Part shown: positions 26,773 through 34,926 of the stretch, in pieces
Layout of the letters: each line of letters opens with the position of its first letter
Position numbering within the stretch: position 1 is the first letter of the stretch
NCBI RefSeq assembly: GCF_040784935.1
Contig: NZ_CP160680.1
Span: forward strand, 3,876,501 to 3,940,500
From: Lewinella sp. LCG006
GTDB lineage: Bacteria; Bacteroidota; Bacteroidia; Chitinophagales; Saprospiraceae
Reading direction: 5' to 3'
Length of the DNA: 64,000 nucleotides
Program-made: the position numbers and the translations under genes
The notes under the pieces: generated by a model
What the model was told of the DNA's origin: nothing
Seen by the model: the letters and a program-made list of their open reading frames with translations, nothing else
Databases searched by the model: none

Positions 26773-28422
26773 TTAATTTGGAAAAGCGTCACTTAAATTG
26801 ACTTCAGCTTCCAAATCCCAATTGGCTCTAAGCGTTTCTAGAGGGCGGATCACCACGCGCTCAGGTTGTTGCTTGGTGGTATAATTTCCCGTATCCCATT
26901 GTTGGTTTTGATTATTGTCCTCAATGATTTCAAGCAGGTAATCTCCGGGAGGTAGGGCTTTGAATTGGAGGTTATAGGAAAGGTTGTCGCTCAGCGGGAA
27001 TACAGCTACGGGAGGTTTGCCTTTTATGAGTAGGCGCACCAAGTAGTGTTGAGCACTGTCGGTAGCGGTAAATGTGATGCTAAGGTTACCAAGCTTTTTG
27101 GGGTCGCCTCCTGTCCATCTTTTAGTGAGCGTGTCTGTATTGGTGGCGCCCCAATAATCGGTAACGGCACCTGGGTAGAGGGACAGTTCGTAAGCGGCCC
27201 CTGTTTGCCAATTGCTTTGCAGTAACAACTGGCTGTATTTGGTTGTATCCCGTTGCCATTGGAAGGGCATCTTTTCTAAAAGGGTATCCTGGCGCAGATA
27301 GACCAGCGCCGTATCGAGACTTTGAACCGGGCGATTAAAACTCAGCGTCAGGGCTTGGCCGGGCGGTATTTGGGTTGGTGCTCCGACCAATGATTTCAAA
27401 GCCATGGCAGGAAGCTTTTGGGCTGCCGCACTAGCGGATGCCGAAGGAACGAGGATGGTGTCAGCGAGGATGGTGTCGCTGTTTACATAAAGTGGCCACC
27501 TGTTATCGGCTTGGTGCCAGAGCAGTAGCGAGTCTTTTTCCATGTCCTCAAGATAGGCTTGCTCGCTAAGGAGGCTTAGGTCTTGTAGGGGGAGTCTGTT
27601 GAATACCAGCTTCAATCGCCCCCAAACAGAAGAATCTACTTCGGCAATTTTTAGAGGAACCGTCTCTTGGAAAAGGCGGAGGTTGATGGGGATGACCGTG
27701 TCTGCACTGATCATGATGGGCTCCCCTAGGAACGCGATGGCTTCGGATGCCTGGTTGTAGCGGTAATTGGCGTCACCATCCTTGAGCGCGGTAATTTTGT
27801 AATTGCCAGCCCTTAAGTTGGATAAGAAAAATGCGCCCTGCTTATCCGTCCGCCCAAAATAGAACGGTTTCTCAGTGCGAAAAACAGAATCTGCCAGATT
27901 CTCGTACAGCATGACGAGTGCGTTATCCACAGGTTCGGAGGTGTAAGCATCGAGAACTTGCCCCCTGATTTTTAGTGAATCAATGTAAGGGCCTGTAGAA
28001 AAGACAAATCGAAGGTCTTCAGCAGGATTACCTTCCGTTAAATCTTTCACCGCTTCGCCAAATTGAATGACGTAGGTGACATTGCTTCTAAGTGTATCTT
28101 TATCACCAAAATCTACGATCACACTTTTGCCTTTAAGGCTAACCTTATAGCCCTGCAAAGGGGGCGAAATGACCACCTGCTGATTGGCCTGGTCCAGTTT
28201 GACCCATTCGTCAAAAGTGAGCTGAATGGAAGACGGGCGGAAATTTGTCTGGAGATTAGGGGTTGAGCGAGTGGAATCAATCCGAGGAGGCTGTTCATCG
28301 CGTGGGCCTCCAGTGGGGGCAATAGGATTAGCGCATTGCCACAGGGCCGTAGCCATGAGTAATAACAAGAAGAGTGACAACTGCCGGTATGGGCTTCGTA
28401 AAGAAAGAGATGGACTATTCAT
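26773..28422 (-). CDS. Ig-like (Big_5) domain lipoprotein
   Basis: This 549-residue exported lipoprotein has the lipobox ALWQC with the acylated Cys at residue 30 after a hydrophobic leader. The mature N-terminus ANPIAPTGGPRDEQPPRIDS is a hallmark of a Bacteroidetes lipoprotein family. An SbsA-type Ig-like (Big_5) domain follows at ~50-150 (IQLTFDEWVKLD, GKSVIVDFGD). Next comes a transthyretin-like module (~160-240; IRGQVLDAYTSEPV, LRAGNYKITALKDGD), then a second Ig-like region and a C-terminal DxNxxxxWD segment near 515 (EDNNQNQQWDTGNY). It should sit in the outer membrane. Function is unknown. It appears to be a single gene. Confidence 0.82.
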   Translation of the reverse strand: MNSPSLSLRSPYRQLSLFLLLLMATALWQCANPIAPTGGPRDEQPPRIDSTRSTPNLQTNFRPSSIQLTFDEWVKLDQANQQVVISPPLQGYKVSLKGKSVIVDFGDKDTLRSNVTYVIQFGEAVKDLTEGNPAEDLRFVFSTGPYIDSLKIRGQVLDAYTSEPVDNALVMLYENLADSVFRTEKPFYFGRTDKQGAFFLSNLRAGNYKITALKDGDANYRYNQASEAIAFLGEPIMISADTVIPINLRLFQETVPLKIAEVDSSVWGRLKLVFNRLPLQDLSLLSEQAYLEDMEKDSLLLWHQADNRWPLYVNSDTILADTILVPSASASAAAQKLPAMALKSLVGAPTQIPPGQALTLSFNRPVQSLDTALVYLRQDTLLEKMPFQWQRDTTKYSQLLLQSNWQTGAAYELSLYPGAVTDYWGATNTDTLTKRWTGGDPKKLGNLSITFTATDSAQHYLVRLLIKGKPPVAVFPLSDNLSYNLQFKALPPGDYLLEIIEDNNQNQQWDTGNYTTKQQPERVVIRPLETLRANWDLEAEVNLSDAFPN

Positions 28423-28510
28423 GCCACAAAAATAGCATAAGCTTTACGCAAAAGTGGCTAAAAGGGGGAAGGTAAATTTTCTTTAACGCTCAAGCCGGAA
28501 TTTCGGTAAG

Positions 28511-29077
28511 CTACCAGTTCCAGCTCCAACCAACTTGAACATTACTAAGGATATTGTTCTCAGGTAGATCATCAAGATGAAGGTAATGAAGATTTAAGCT
28601 ACCAGCTTCATTGAAGTCGAAACCTACTCCCAGCATGATGGTCGCCGTTGGCGCAATATTCCTGTTGACAATACCTCCTGCTGTTTCAGGATTGGCAAAC
28701 CAAAAACTTTCTTGTGGGCGGCACATATTTACGCCAAAGAAGCCGCCAGCTTCAAGCGTACAATTCCCTATCCGGTAGCCCGCTAGTAATGGCAAACCTA
28801 TTCGGTATTGTTTTTCAATGGTTAAAACGGAGGGGTCAGCAACGGTAGTGGCACGATTGTACTCAATACCAAGCGAAAGAAAGGTGTTCTCTTCGGTGCT
28901 GATCATACGTCGTTTCGACTTATACTTGATGAGGGTGTTTCCTTCGGTACAGTTGAAGGACAAACTGGCTAAGCGAGAAGATATTTGCTGAGCTACCGCA
29001 GGGCAACGCACCAACATCATCAAAAAAAATACAGCACAAATTTTTGTAATTACCGGCATTTTTATCGTTTTATCCAT
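28511..29077 (-). CDS. secreted protein, possible small outer-membrane barrel
   Basis: The product has 188 residues with a signal peptide (ICAVFFLMMLVRCPAVAQ, cleavage near 30). The rest is a series of short amphipathic strands ending in aromatic or glycine residues (FLSLGIEYN, YRIGLPLLAGYRIG, TIMLGVGFDF, SLNLHYLHL), finishing with NVQVGWSWNW. This ending is common in beta-barrels inserted in the outer membrane. Four cysteines remain after cleavage. I do not recognise the family. It is transcribed away from the LysM gene. Confidence 0.6.
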   Translation of the reverse strand: MDKTIKMPVITKICAVFFLMMLVRCPAVAQQISSRLASLSFNCTEGNTLIKYKSKRRMISTEENTFLSLGIEYNRATTVADPSVLTIEKQYRIGLPLLAGYRIGNCTLEAGGFFGVNMCRPQESFWFANPETAGGIVNRNIAPTATIMLGVGFDFNEAGSLNLHYLHLDDLPENNILSNVQVGWSWNW

Positions 29078-29263
29078 CTTTAAGTGTGACCGGTAGGCGA
29101 TTTTTCGTCAAAACTTTTGAAAAGTTACAGATAACTTTACTATTATTGAGACGAGTAGAACGAAGAAAGTAACGGAAAGACGTGACTTTTATTATTCGTT
29201 GCTGTCTCAATAGAAACCTAAGATGCTTAATCTTTCATTTTTTACCTAAAAAATCAATTAGAT

Positions 29264-29647
29264 ATGTCTTTACAAGACAAATACCGTTCTGTGTTAAACC
29301 TTGGAGAAGAACTGGGTATCCAGGATGGTTACGTTGAAGAAACCGATGGTCGTCTGAAAATGGGTGGTGTAGCCGCAAACCAGTACCACAAGAACCTACT
29401 TTGGGACAAAATCAAAGAAGTTGGTGGCGAAAACCCTAGTGATTTGATGGCTGACATCAAAGTTGCTCAAACTGACCACTTTGCTAAGCACACCGTAAAA
29501 AGTGGTGATACCTTGGGTAAAATCGCTAAGCAGTACTATGGTAAGGCTGGTGCTTACATGCAAATCTTCAATGCCAATACAGACATCCTGAAGAATCCTG
29601 ATGTGATTCACCCTGATCAAGAATTGACGATTCCTTTTCCTGCTTAA
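29264..29647 (+). CDS. LysM-domain protein of the YgaU/Kbp type
   Basis: The product has 127 residues and no signal peptide. Residues ~75-126 form a LysM domain (HTVKSGDTLGKIAKQYYG, IFNANTDILKNPDVIHPDQ). The N-terminal ~70 residues may form a small BON-like domain, as in the E. coli potassium-binding protein Kbp (YgaU), which has the same order and similar length. The absence of a signal peptide also fits Kbp better than a cell-wall enzyme. The upstream region has an inverted repeat ATTGAGAC/GTCTCAAT (29145-29152, 29204-29211). Codons such as AAC, GGT and CGT suggest good expression. A strong terminator follows at once. Confidence 0.75.
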   Translation: MSLQDKYRSVLNLGEELGIQDGYVEETDGRLKMGGVAANQYHKNLLWDKIKEVGGENPSDLMADIKVAQTDHFAKHTVKSGDTLGKIAKQYYGKAGAYMQIFNANTDILKNPDVIHPDQELTIPFPA

Positions 29648-29674
29648 TTTAAGTTTGAGAAGATCTTAACCCGG

Positions 29675-29713
29675 AGGGCTTAGTGGTTGTTAAATACTAC
29701 TAAGCCCTTTTTA
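29675..29713 (+). terminator. intrinsic terminator after the LysM gene
   Basis: AGGGCTTAGT (29675-29684) pairs perfectly with ACTAAGCCCT (29699-29708), followed by TTTTTATTAT. Confidence 0.9.
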
Positions 29714-29725
29714 TTATCTTGTGCC

Positions 29726-30064
29726 ATGCCTGATCTGCCCCTCAATAAACGTTACTATACCATCGGCGAAGTGGCCGAAATGTTCGGAGTTTCCAAATCA
29801 CTCATCCGGTTTTGGGAAAACGAATTTGATTTCCTACGTCCACACAAAAACAGCAAGGGGGATCGTCGGTTTACACCAAAAAATATCGAACAGTTTTCGT
29901 TGATCCACAGCCTGGTCAAGGAGCGTGGTTTCACCCTTGATGGGGCCAAGCAGGAAATTATTCGCCAGCAGCAATTCGATAAAGAAAAGGCAGAGGCACT
30001 GTCATCCTTACGCAACCTTCGTTCTTTTCTCCTAGAGATCAAGCAGGACCTGGAAAATACCTAA
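29726..30064 (+). CDS. MerR-family transcriptional regulator
   Basis: The product has 112 residues from the ATG at 29726; an in-frame TTG at 29687 lies inside the preceding terminator and is rejected. The winged HTH is at about residues 10-75 (YYTIGEVAEMFGVSKSLIRFWENEF, then the wing GDRRFTPKNIEQF). A C-terminal helix for dimerisation follows (LDGAKQEIIRQQQFDKEKAEALSSL). There is no effector domain and no cysteine cluster, so it is not a metal sensor of the MerR or CueR type. It resembles the short MerR proteins common in Bacteroidetes. The target is unknown. It starts 13 bases after the LysM terminator. Confidence 0.88.
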   Translation: MPDLPLNKRYYTIGEVAEMFGVSKSLIRFWENEFDFLRPHKNSKGDRRFTPKNIEQFSLIHSLVKERGFTLDGAKQEIIRQQQFDKEKAEALSSLRNLRSFLLEIKQDLENT

Positions 30065-30136
30065 TTTGAAGGATGCAGTATGGCAGCATTAAGCTCCACC
30101 TCTCTACGCTTTACCCTTAGCTCGAGTAGCGTCCAG

Positions 30137-31570
30137 TTACCCTAAACGCTCTCTCAATAATTGATTGACCTTCTTCGGATCGGCTTTCCCTTGAGATATT
30201 TTCATCACTTCTCCCATAAAAAAGCCGATGAGTCCTTTCTTCCCACTTTGGTAAGCTTTTACTTTATCAGGAAAGGCCGCCACTACACTTTCGACCCAGC
30301 TTCCCATTTCGTCTTCATCGTCTGATTGCAGCCAGTTGTTGCTTTGGGCCAGGCTTGCTGCCGACTGATCAGGTGTGCCCAGCATGGCTGGAAACAACTC
30401 CTGGTAGGCAATGGAGTTACTGACTTTCCCGTCCTCAATCAAAGCGATAAATGCTGCCAATTGCTTATTGGAAAGTGGAAATTCCGCCAATGTTTTGCCT
30501 TCCTCTTTGGCCCAGGGCATGATTTTATTGATCATCAAATTGGCCGCAGCGTCATAGCTGTTCGTCGCCTTTACCAAGGCTAGAAAGAAGTGGGCTGGCT
30601 CTGGCTCTGCCGTCAAGACATCGGCATTGTAGTCTGAAAGTTGAAATTCGGCAACCAATTGCTGGCGTACTTCCCAGGGGAGGGCCGGCATTTCTTTTTT
30701 AATGTTAGCCACTTGTTGCTCGGTCAACACCACTGGAGGTAGATCAGGCTCCGGAAAGTAGCGGTAATCGTGGGCATCTTCCTTTGAGCGCAAGGGACTG
30801 GTAACGCCAGTGACGGGATCAAAATTGAGGGTTTGTTGTTCTACGGTACCACCGGCTTCTACAATTTTCTGCTGGCGTTGTACCTCGTATTGGATGGCTT
30901 TACGCGCGTAGCGCATAGAGTTGAGGTTTTTGATCTCACAGCGGTTGCCGTAATAATCAGCGCCCAGTGGACGAATAGATACGTTGCAGTCGCAGCGCAT
31001 GCTTCCTTCTTGCATATTCCCATCGGAAATATTGAGGTAGCGTACCAGTTGGCGCATGGCAGTCATCAGCGCATCTACCTCGGCTGCGGAGCGCAAATCG
31101 GGTTCCGTTACAATCTCCAAGAGGGGAGTTCCCGCCCGGTTGAGATCAATATAGCTGTAGGGATCATCGCTATCGTGCATGGATTTGCCCGCGTCTTCTT
31201 CCATGTGTACGTGGTGAATACGGATGGTTTTGGGTTTGCCTTCCACCATCACTTCAATTTCACCCCCCACACACACGGGGTGGGCATCCTGGGTGATTTG
31301 GTAGCCTTTGGGGAGATCGGCGTAGAAATAATTCTTACGATCAAAAGTATTCCTCAGGTTGACCTTGCTGCCCAGCGCCAGGGCCAGCCGTACGGCATAG
31401 TTCAATTGCTCTTTATTCAGGCGTGGCAAGGTGCCAGGATGCCCCAGCGAGATGGCACTTACCTGGGTATTAGGAGCATTCCCAAACTCAATGCTATCAC
31501 CACAGAAGGCTTTACTCTGGGTACTAAGCTGAACGTGTATTTCTAAACCGATAACCGTTTCGTAGGTCAT
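30137..31570 (-). CDS. gatB: Asp-tRNA(Asn)/Glu-tRNA(Gln) amidotransferase subunit B
   Basis: GatB is the kinase and tRNA-binding subunit of the GatCAB complex, which converts Glu-tRNA(Gln) and Asp-tRNA(Asn) to the amidated forms in the cytoplasm. The product has 477 residues, normal for the family. The N-terminus YETVIGLEIHVQL, the GHPGTLPRLN and DRKNYFYADLPKGYQI motifs, and HMEEDAGKS with the Mg-binding acidic residues are clear. The C-terminal YqeY-like helical domain begins near 330 and ends with DPKKVNQLLRERL. gatA and gatC are not in the window. A 20-base palindrome lies 50 bases upstream of the start. Confidence 0.97.
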   Translation of the reverse strand: MTYETVIGLEIHVQLSTQSKAFCGDSIEFGNAPNTQVSAISLGHPGTLPRLNKEQLNYAVRLALALGSKVNLRNTFDRKNYFYADLPKGYQITQDAHPVCVGGEIEVMVEGKPKTIRIHHVHMEEDAGKSMHDSDDPYSYIDLNRAGTPLLEIVTEPDLRSAAEVDALMTAMRQLVRYLNISDGNMQEGSMRCDCNVSIRPLGADYYGNRCEIKNLNSMRYARKAIQYEVQRQQKIVEAGGTVEQQTLNFDPVTGVTSPLRSKEDAHDYRYFPEPDLPPVVLTEQQVANIKKEMPALPWEVRQQLVAEFQLSDYNADVLTAEPEPAHFFLALVKATNSYDAAANLMINKIMPWAKEEGKTLAEFPLSNKQLAAFIALIEDGKVSNSIAYQELFPAMLGTPDQSAASLAQSNNWLQSDDEDEMGSWVESVVAAFPDKVKAYQSGKKGLIGFFMGEVMKISQGKADPKKVNQLLRERLG

Positions 31571-31619
31571 AATGATCGTAGCTATTATCGTAAAGAGATG
31601 CGTGGCGATTACATGACAG

Positions 31620-31639
31620 CTTTTGGCTTAAGCCAAAAG
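31620..31639. repeat. 20-base perfect palindrome upstream of gatB
   Basis: CTTTTGGCTTAAGCCAAAAG has no loop bases. It lies 50 bases before the gatB start and 75 bases after the DUF3667 stop. It could be a dimeric regulator site or a terminator stem for the upstream gene. Confidence 0.55.
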
Positions 31640-31713
31640 TACGTCTCAAAGGTAACTGTGAAATTGGGTTTGCCCAAAAAATGGCCTTTCATATGGCTGC
31701 TTTTTTACAGCGG

Positions 31714-32799
31714 CTAATAAAGCAAAGCTGCCAGTAGAATGGTAATAATCAAAGCGATGAGGAACGTAAATGCGTAAAGTAAATTGAGCAAAGAAAACTT
31801 GACGAAAGTCTTGAACCTGGATTGCTTGTAGACTCGCCTTAAGGCCATGAAAAAGTAGATTTCCATCACCAATAAACCAATGCCCCAAATGGTATTTATT
31901 TTTGCCTCGAAAGCTGGGATGCTATCCATTATCAGGAGCATGGTGAGCATTAGAAACACAAAGGCATGGGTATGAAACGAAAAAATGAGATGTTCAACGT
32001 AGAAAACGGAACGTCGCACATAAAAGATCTTTAAAAAAAAGGCCAATATGGGCATCATCACCAACATCATCCATACCGTTTGGTTGAGGATGTAGTTGCC
32101 AAGGTTTTCGCCTTGCTCGCGTAGCCGGATATTTTGGCGAAGAATAAGTTTATTCCAGAAAGTCTCTACCTGATAACGGCTAAATAGGGAATCAATAGGG
32201 AGGGAGGCAATGTCTTTTTTATCAATTTTGAAACCCGACAAAAATTCTTCCTTTCCCGACCAATCAACACGCACGCCGATGGCAAGGGAATCTTGGACGT
32301 TTTTGAACATCAATACTTTCAAGCTATCTATTGGAGCGTGGTAAGCCGGATCGAACTGGGTTTTTATCTGTAAAGTATTGGTATCCAGCTTTTCTAAAAA
32401 CTGGCGGTAATGAATGTCGGAGCTGAAGTTGTCGTCTACATCCAGGAAAAACTCTTCGGTGAATTCAGATTCCAAAAAACTGATGCCAGCAATTGTGACC
32501 AGAGCGAAGATAAAAAACAAGCGCAATGGACGAATGTAGCGTTGTTGGCGTCCTTTGAAAAAGGCAATGGTCAGTTTTCCAGGCACAAATAAAGCCAGTA
32601 ACGTGCGCCAGATTTTGGCGTCGAGGTTGAGAGTATTGGAGAGAAAATCCCCGATCAGCTCTTTAACAGTGATCTTGCCGTCGGTGTATTTTTGGCCACA
32701 ATGTGAGCAGTACTGACCAAAGCGTGGCAGTGGGTAATAACAATTGTGGCAAGTACGAAAATCCTGCCCGGACTTATCGGTTTGTGATTTAGATGCCAT
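31714..32799 (-). CDS. DUF3667 membrane protein with zinc ribbon
   Basis: The product has 361 residues from the ATG ending at 32799; a TTG five codons earlier is rejected. A cytoplasmic zinc ribbon lies at the N-terminus (C17-x2-C20 and C31-x2-C34 in CHNCYYPLPRFGQYCSHCG). The family segment (VKELIGDFLSNTLNLDAKIWRTLLALFVPGKLT) follows, and then about five membrane helices at ~98-118, ~235-260, ~275-300, ~305-325 and ~340-360. A soluble loop of ~110 residues sits between the first and second helices. The start overlaps the end of the amidase gene by 11 bases, so the pair is translationally coupled. The family has no known function. Confidence 0.85.
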   Translation of the reverse strand: MASKSQTDKSGQDFRTCHNCYYPLPRFGQYCSHCGQKYTDGKITVKELIGDFLSNTLNLDAKIWRTLLALFVPGKLTIAFFKGRQQRYIRPLRLFFIFALVTIAGISFLESEFTEEFFLDVDDNFSSDIHYRQFLEKLDTNTLQIKTQFDPAYHAPIDSLKVLMFKNVQDSLAIGVRVDWSGKEEFLSGFKIDKKDIASLPIDSLFSRYQVETFWNKLILRQNIRLREQGENLGNYILNQTVWMMLVMMPILAFFLKIFYVRRSVFYVEHLIFSFHTHAFVFLMLTMLLIMDSIPAFEAKINTIWGIGLLVMEIYFFMALRRVYKQSRFKTFVKFSLLNLLYAFTFLIALIITILLAALLY

Positions 32800-33793
32800 T
32801 TTCTTCCACCTCAAGGATCGCGGCTACGTGGGCGTCGGCAATCTTTTGGCGCACACTGTCCTTCATCAGTTCCATGGCTTCTTTTTTGTTGTTATAGAAG
32901 CCATTTTCGGTGAGGACGGCCGTCATCATGGTTTTTCGTAAAACGTAAAACTGACTATCGGGGCGCGACTTGAGATGGCGGTTGGCAAAACCAGTGGCTT
33001 CTACAATATGGCGCTGAAAGACGCTGGCCAGGCGCTGGCCTTTCTTACTGCCATGGTAAAACCAGGTTTCAATGCCTTTGATACTATCGGCTGCCCAGTG
33101 CTGGCTACTTTTGGCTGGGCCAGCATTGGAGTGAATCGATACGAAGATTTTGGGCAGGTCAGATTGCTTGTTGTTGGCTCGATCTACACGGCCTTGCAAG
33201 AAGTTGTCGGTATTTACTTCCGGAACAACATTGAAGTATTTGACACCTTCCGCTTCCAGTTTGGCTATAATTCTTTTGACAATGTCGCGGTTGAATTCGT
33301 ATTCAAAAAACTGCGTTTCACCATCGTCAAAAATGGGGCTACGCTTGCCAGCAGTTTTGCTGCCGTGGCCATTGTCCAGGCACCACAGGTAGCGTGGTTT
33401 ACGACCGGTAGGAGGGGCTGGTGTAGGTGTAGGCTCTGGCTCTGGTACTGGTTCAGGTTCTGGCGTAGGCTCTGGTTCTGGGGCTACGGGTTCATTGCCC
33501 GCTGGGTTGTCTTCAAAGATGTTTTCGTCGAAATCTTTATCCGGTTCTCCGGGGAGAATAATGACTTCTTCCATCTCGTGCGCAACGATGATGACGGTAT
33601 CGGGCTGCAGTTCGGAGGCATCTTGCGGCTGTCCTACAATCGGAGGAGGCAGTGTAGGTCGTGATGACGTAGGGCGCGTAGTCCCCGTTGCCGATCCGGT
33701 ACTAGCAGTAGAGGAGGAGGTGTCGCCAGATTTGTTGGTGCCAAAAAGAGAAGAGAAGAAACGCCCCAGGGCAGCAAATAATTTTCCGAGCAT
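32789..33793 (-). CDS. N-acetylmuramoyl-L-alanine amidase (Amidase_3)
   Basis: This zinc enzyme cuts the bond between MurNAc and the stem peptide of peptidoglycan. It has 334 residues. Residues ~1-20 form a hydrophobic helix that may anchor the protein. A Ser/Thr-rich region and a Pro/Glu repeat linker (PEPEPTPEPEP, ~100-135) follow, and then the catalytic domain at ~138-330. Zinc ligands are in LDNGHGS, EYEFN and VSIHSNAG, and the catalytic Glu is in VLTENGFY. The Pro/Glu linker suggests the domain is held away from the membrane. It is the first gene of a two-gene unit with the DUF3667 gene. Confidence 0.92.
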   Translation of the reverse strand: MLGKLFAALGRFFSSLFGTNKSGDTSSSTASTGSATGTTRPTSSRPTLPPPIVGQPQDASELQPDTVIIVAHEMEEVIILPGEPDKDFDENIFEDNPAGNEPVAPEPEPTPEPEPVPEPEPTPTPAPPTGRKPRYLWCLDNGHGSKTAGKRSPIFDDGETQFFEYEFNRDIVKRIIAKLEAEGVKYFNVVPEVNTDNFLQGRVDRANNKQSDLPKIFVSIHSNAGPAKSSQHWAADSIKGIETWFYHGSKKGQRLASVFQRHIVEATGFANRHLKSRPDSQFYVLRKTMMTAVLTENGFYNNKKEAMELMKDSVRQKIADAHVAAILEVEENGI

Positions 33794-33816
33794 GATTGGG
33801 CTTATTAGTTATACAC

Positions 33817-33824
33817 CAAAGGTA
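33817..33824 (-). promoter_or_regulatory. -7 box TACCTTTG for the amidase gene
   Basis: Perfect TAnnTTTG on the - strand, 24 bases before the start codon. No matching -33 TTG seen. Confidence 0.5.
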
Positions 33825-33887
33825 ATAAAATTAGTGTGAGCTTGGTATAAAACAATTTTTTCATGCTGTTGATTTGGGGGGGGGATT

Positions 33888-33927
33888 GGCTAGGTAGAGA
33901 CATGATGCATCGTGTCTCTACCTAGCC
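33888..33927. repeat. 15-bp perfect inverted repeat after ppa
   Basis: GGCTAGGTAGAGACA (33888-33902) is exactly complementary to 33913-33927. It lies 30 bases past the pyrophosphatase stop and is a likely 3' end hairpin, though no T-run follows. A run of nine G (33876-33884) sits next to it. Confidence 0.65.
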
Positions 33928-33956
33928 TGTATTGGTGATGAAAATCTAACACCGAC

Positions 33957-34682
33957 CTACAGATCATTCAACATCCCCTGCTGCCGCTGGCTGAAGCTGA
34001 ACGCATCAAAGAGGGTGAGGGATAGTGCGCTTTCCAGATCGCCGTACTTGTTTTCGTAGTCTAACTTGCTACGTCGGATGACTTCGTGGGCTTCTTCGAC
34101 GCCATAAATGTGGGTGATCTCACACTTTGGTGCCTCACCGGGTAGCTGCTTGTAGGTAAGGAAATAGTGCTTGAGACGATCCAGAACCGTTGGAGGTAGT
34201 TCTGAAATATCGCGCCAGTTGGAGTAGACTTCATCTTTGGCCATCACGGCAATGATCTTGTCATCGGCCTCACCACCGTCGATCATTCGTAATCCGCCGA
34301 TAGGAACAGCGTTCACGATGATGTTTCCGTGGGTGACTTCGCGTTCGGTCAAGACACAAATGTCTAGCGGGTCATCATCACCAACGATGTTTTTCTTGCC
34401 TGTTTTCTCCATGCAGTAGGCCGCTACTTCGTCTTTGCAGTACGTCTGAGGGATGAAGCCATAGAGGGCCGGAACGATATTGGAAAACTTCTGCGGCCGG
34501 TCGATCATCAGGAAACCCGACTTTTTGTCGACCTCGTACTTTACCGTATCGGAAGGGATCACTTCGATGAAGGAGGTCACTGTTTCCGGAGAATTGGGAT
34601 GGGTATCAATACCATGCCAGGGGTGCGAGGTATAACGCAGCCCGATCATTTGCCAGATTTTGTCGAAAGATTGTTGGCTCAT
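33957..34682 (-). CDS. ppa: inorganic pyrophosphatase, family I
   Basis: This soluble enzyme hydrolyses PPi to two phosphates and so drives biosynthetic reactions. It has 241 residues, longer than the ~175 of E. coli because of N- and C-terminal extensions, but with the family core intact. The core includes FIEVIPSDTVKYEVDK with the catalytic Lys, YGFIPQTYC, and the metal-binding signature DDDPLDICVL near residue 100, followed by GLRMIDGGEADDKIIAV. A TAGCTTTG promoter box lies 20 bases upstream. It is transcribed alone. Confidence 0.94.
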   Translation of the reverse strand: MSQQSFDKIWQMIGLRYTSHPWHGIDTHPNSPETVTSFIEVIPSDTVKYEVDKKSGFLMIDRPQKFSNIVPALYGFIPQTYCKDEVAAYCMEKTGKKNIVGDDDPLDICVLTEREVTHGNIIVNAVPIGGLRMIDGGEADDKIIAVMAKDEVYSNWRDISELPPTVLDRLKHYFLTYKQLPGEAPKCEITHIYGVEEAHEVIRRSKLDYENKYGDLESALSLTLFDAFSFSQRQQGMLNDL

Positions 34683-34701
34683 TGGGGATATATATTTAGC
34701 G

Positions 34702-34709
34702 CAAAGCTA
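34702..34709 (-). promoter_or_regulatory. -7 box TAGCTTTGCGC for ppa
   Basis: Perfect TAnnTTTG on the - strand, 20 bases before the ppa start, followed by GCGC. Confidence 0.55.
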
Positions 34710-34926
34710 CGGAATTTACAGACGATTTCAGCATTGTAGCAGGGCAAGGGCCTAGCGTAAAGCGATGAGAGGAAACGGAAATAGTACAATATTTTACCAA
34801 TCATTTGGCGGCTTCCTCAATATTTGGAAAGGCAGGGTGCTTAACTGGGAAAAGATGGTTTTGGGTATGCTTGGAACCGGCAAAAATATCCTGATTTTAG
34901 TTGAAGTTTCTCAGATGAGCGTTACG

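Noticed and set aside
30833-31546. 237-codon plus-strand open frame within gatB
   Set aside because: It is antisense to gatB, which is certain from its motifs.
32975-33664. 229-codon plus-strand open frame within the amidase gene
   Set aside because: It is antisense to a well-supported amidase; the Trp/Arg/Gly-rich stretch is the complement of the Pro/Glu linker.
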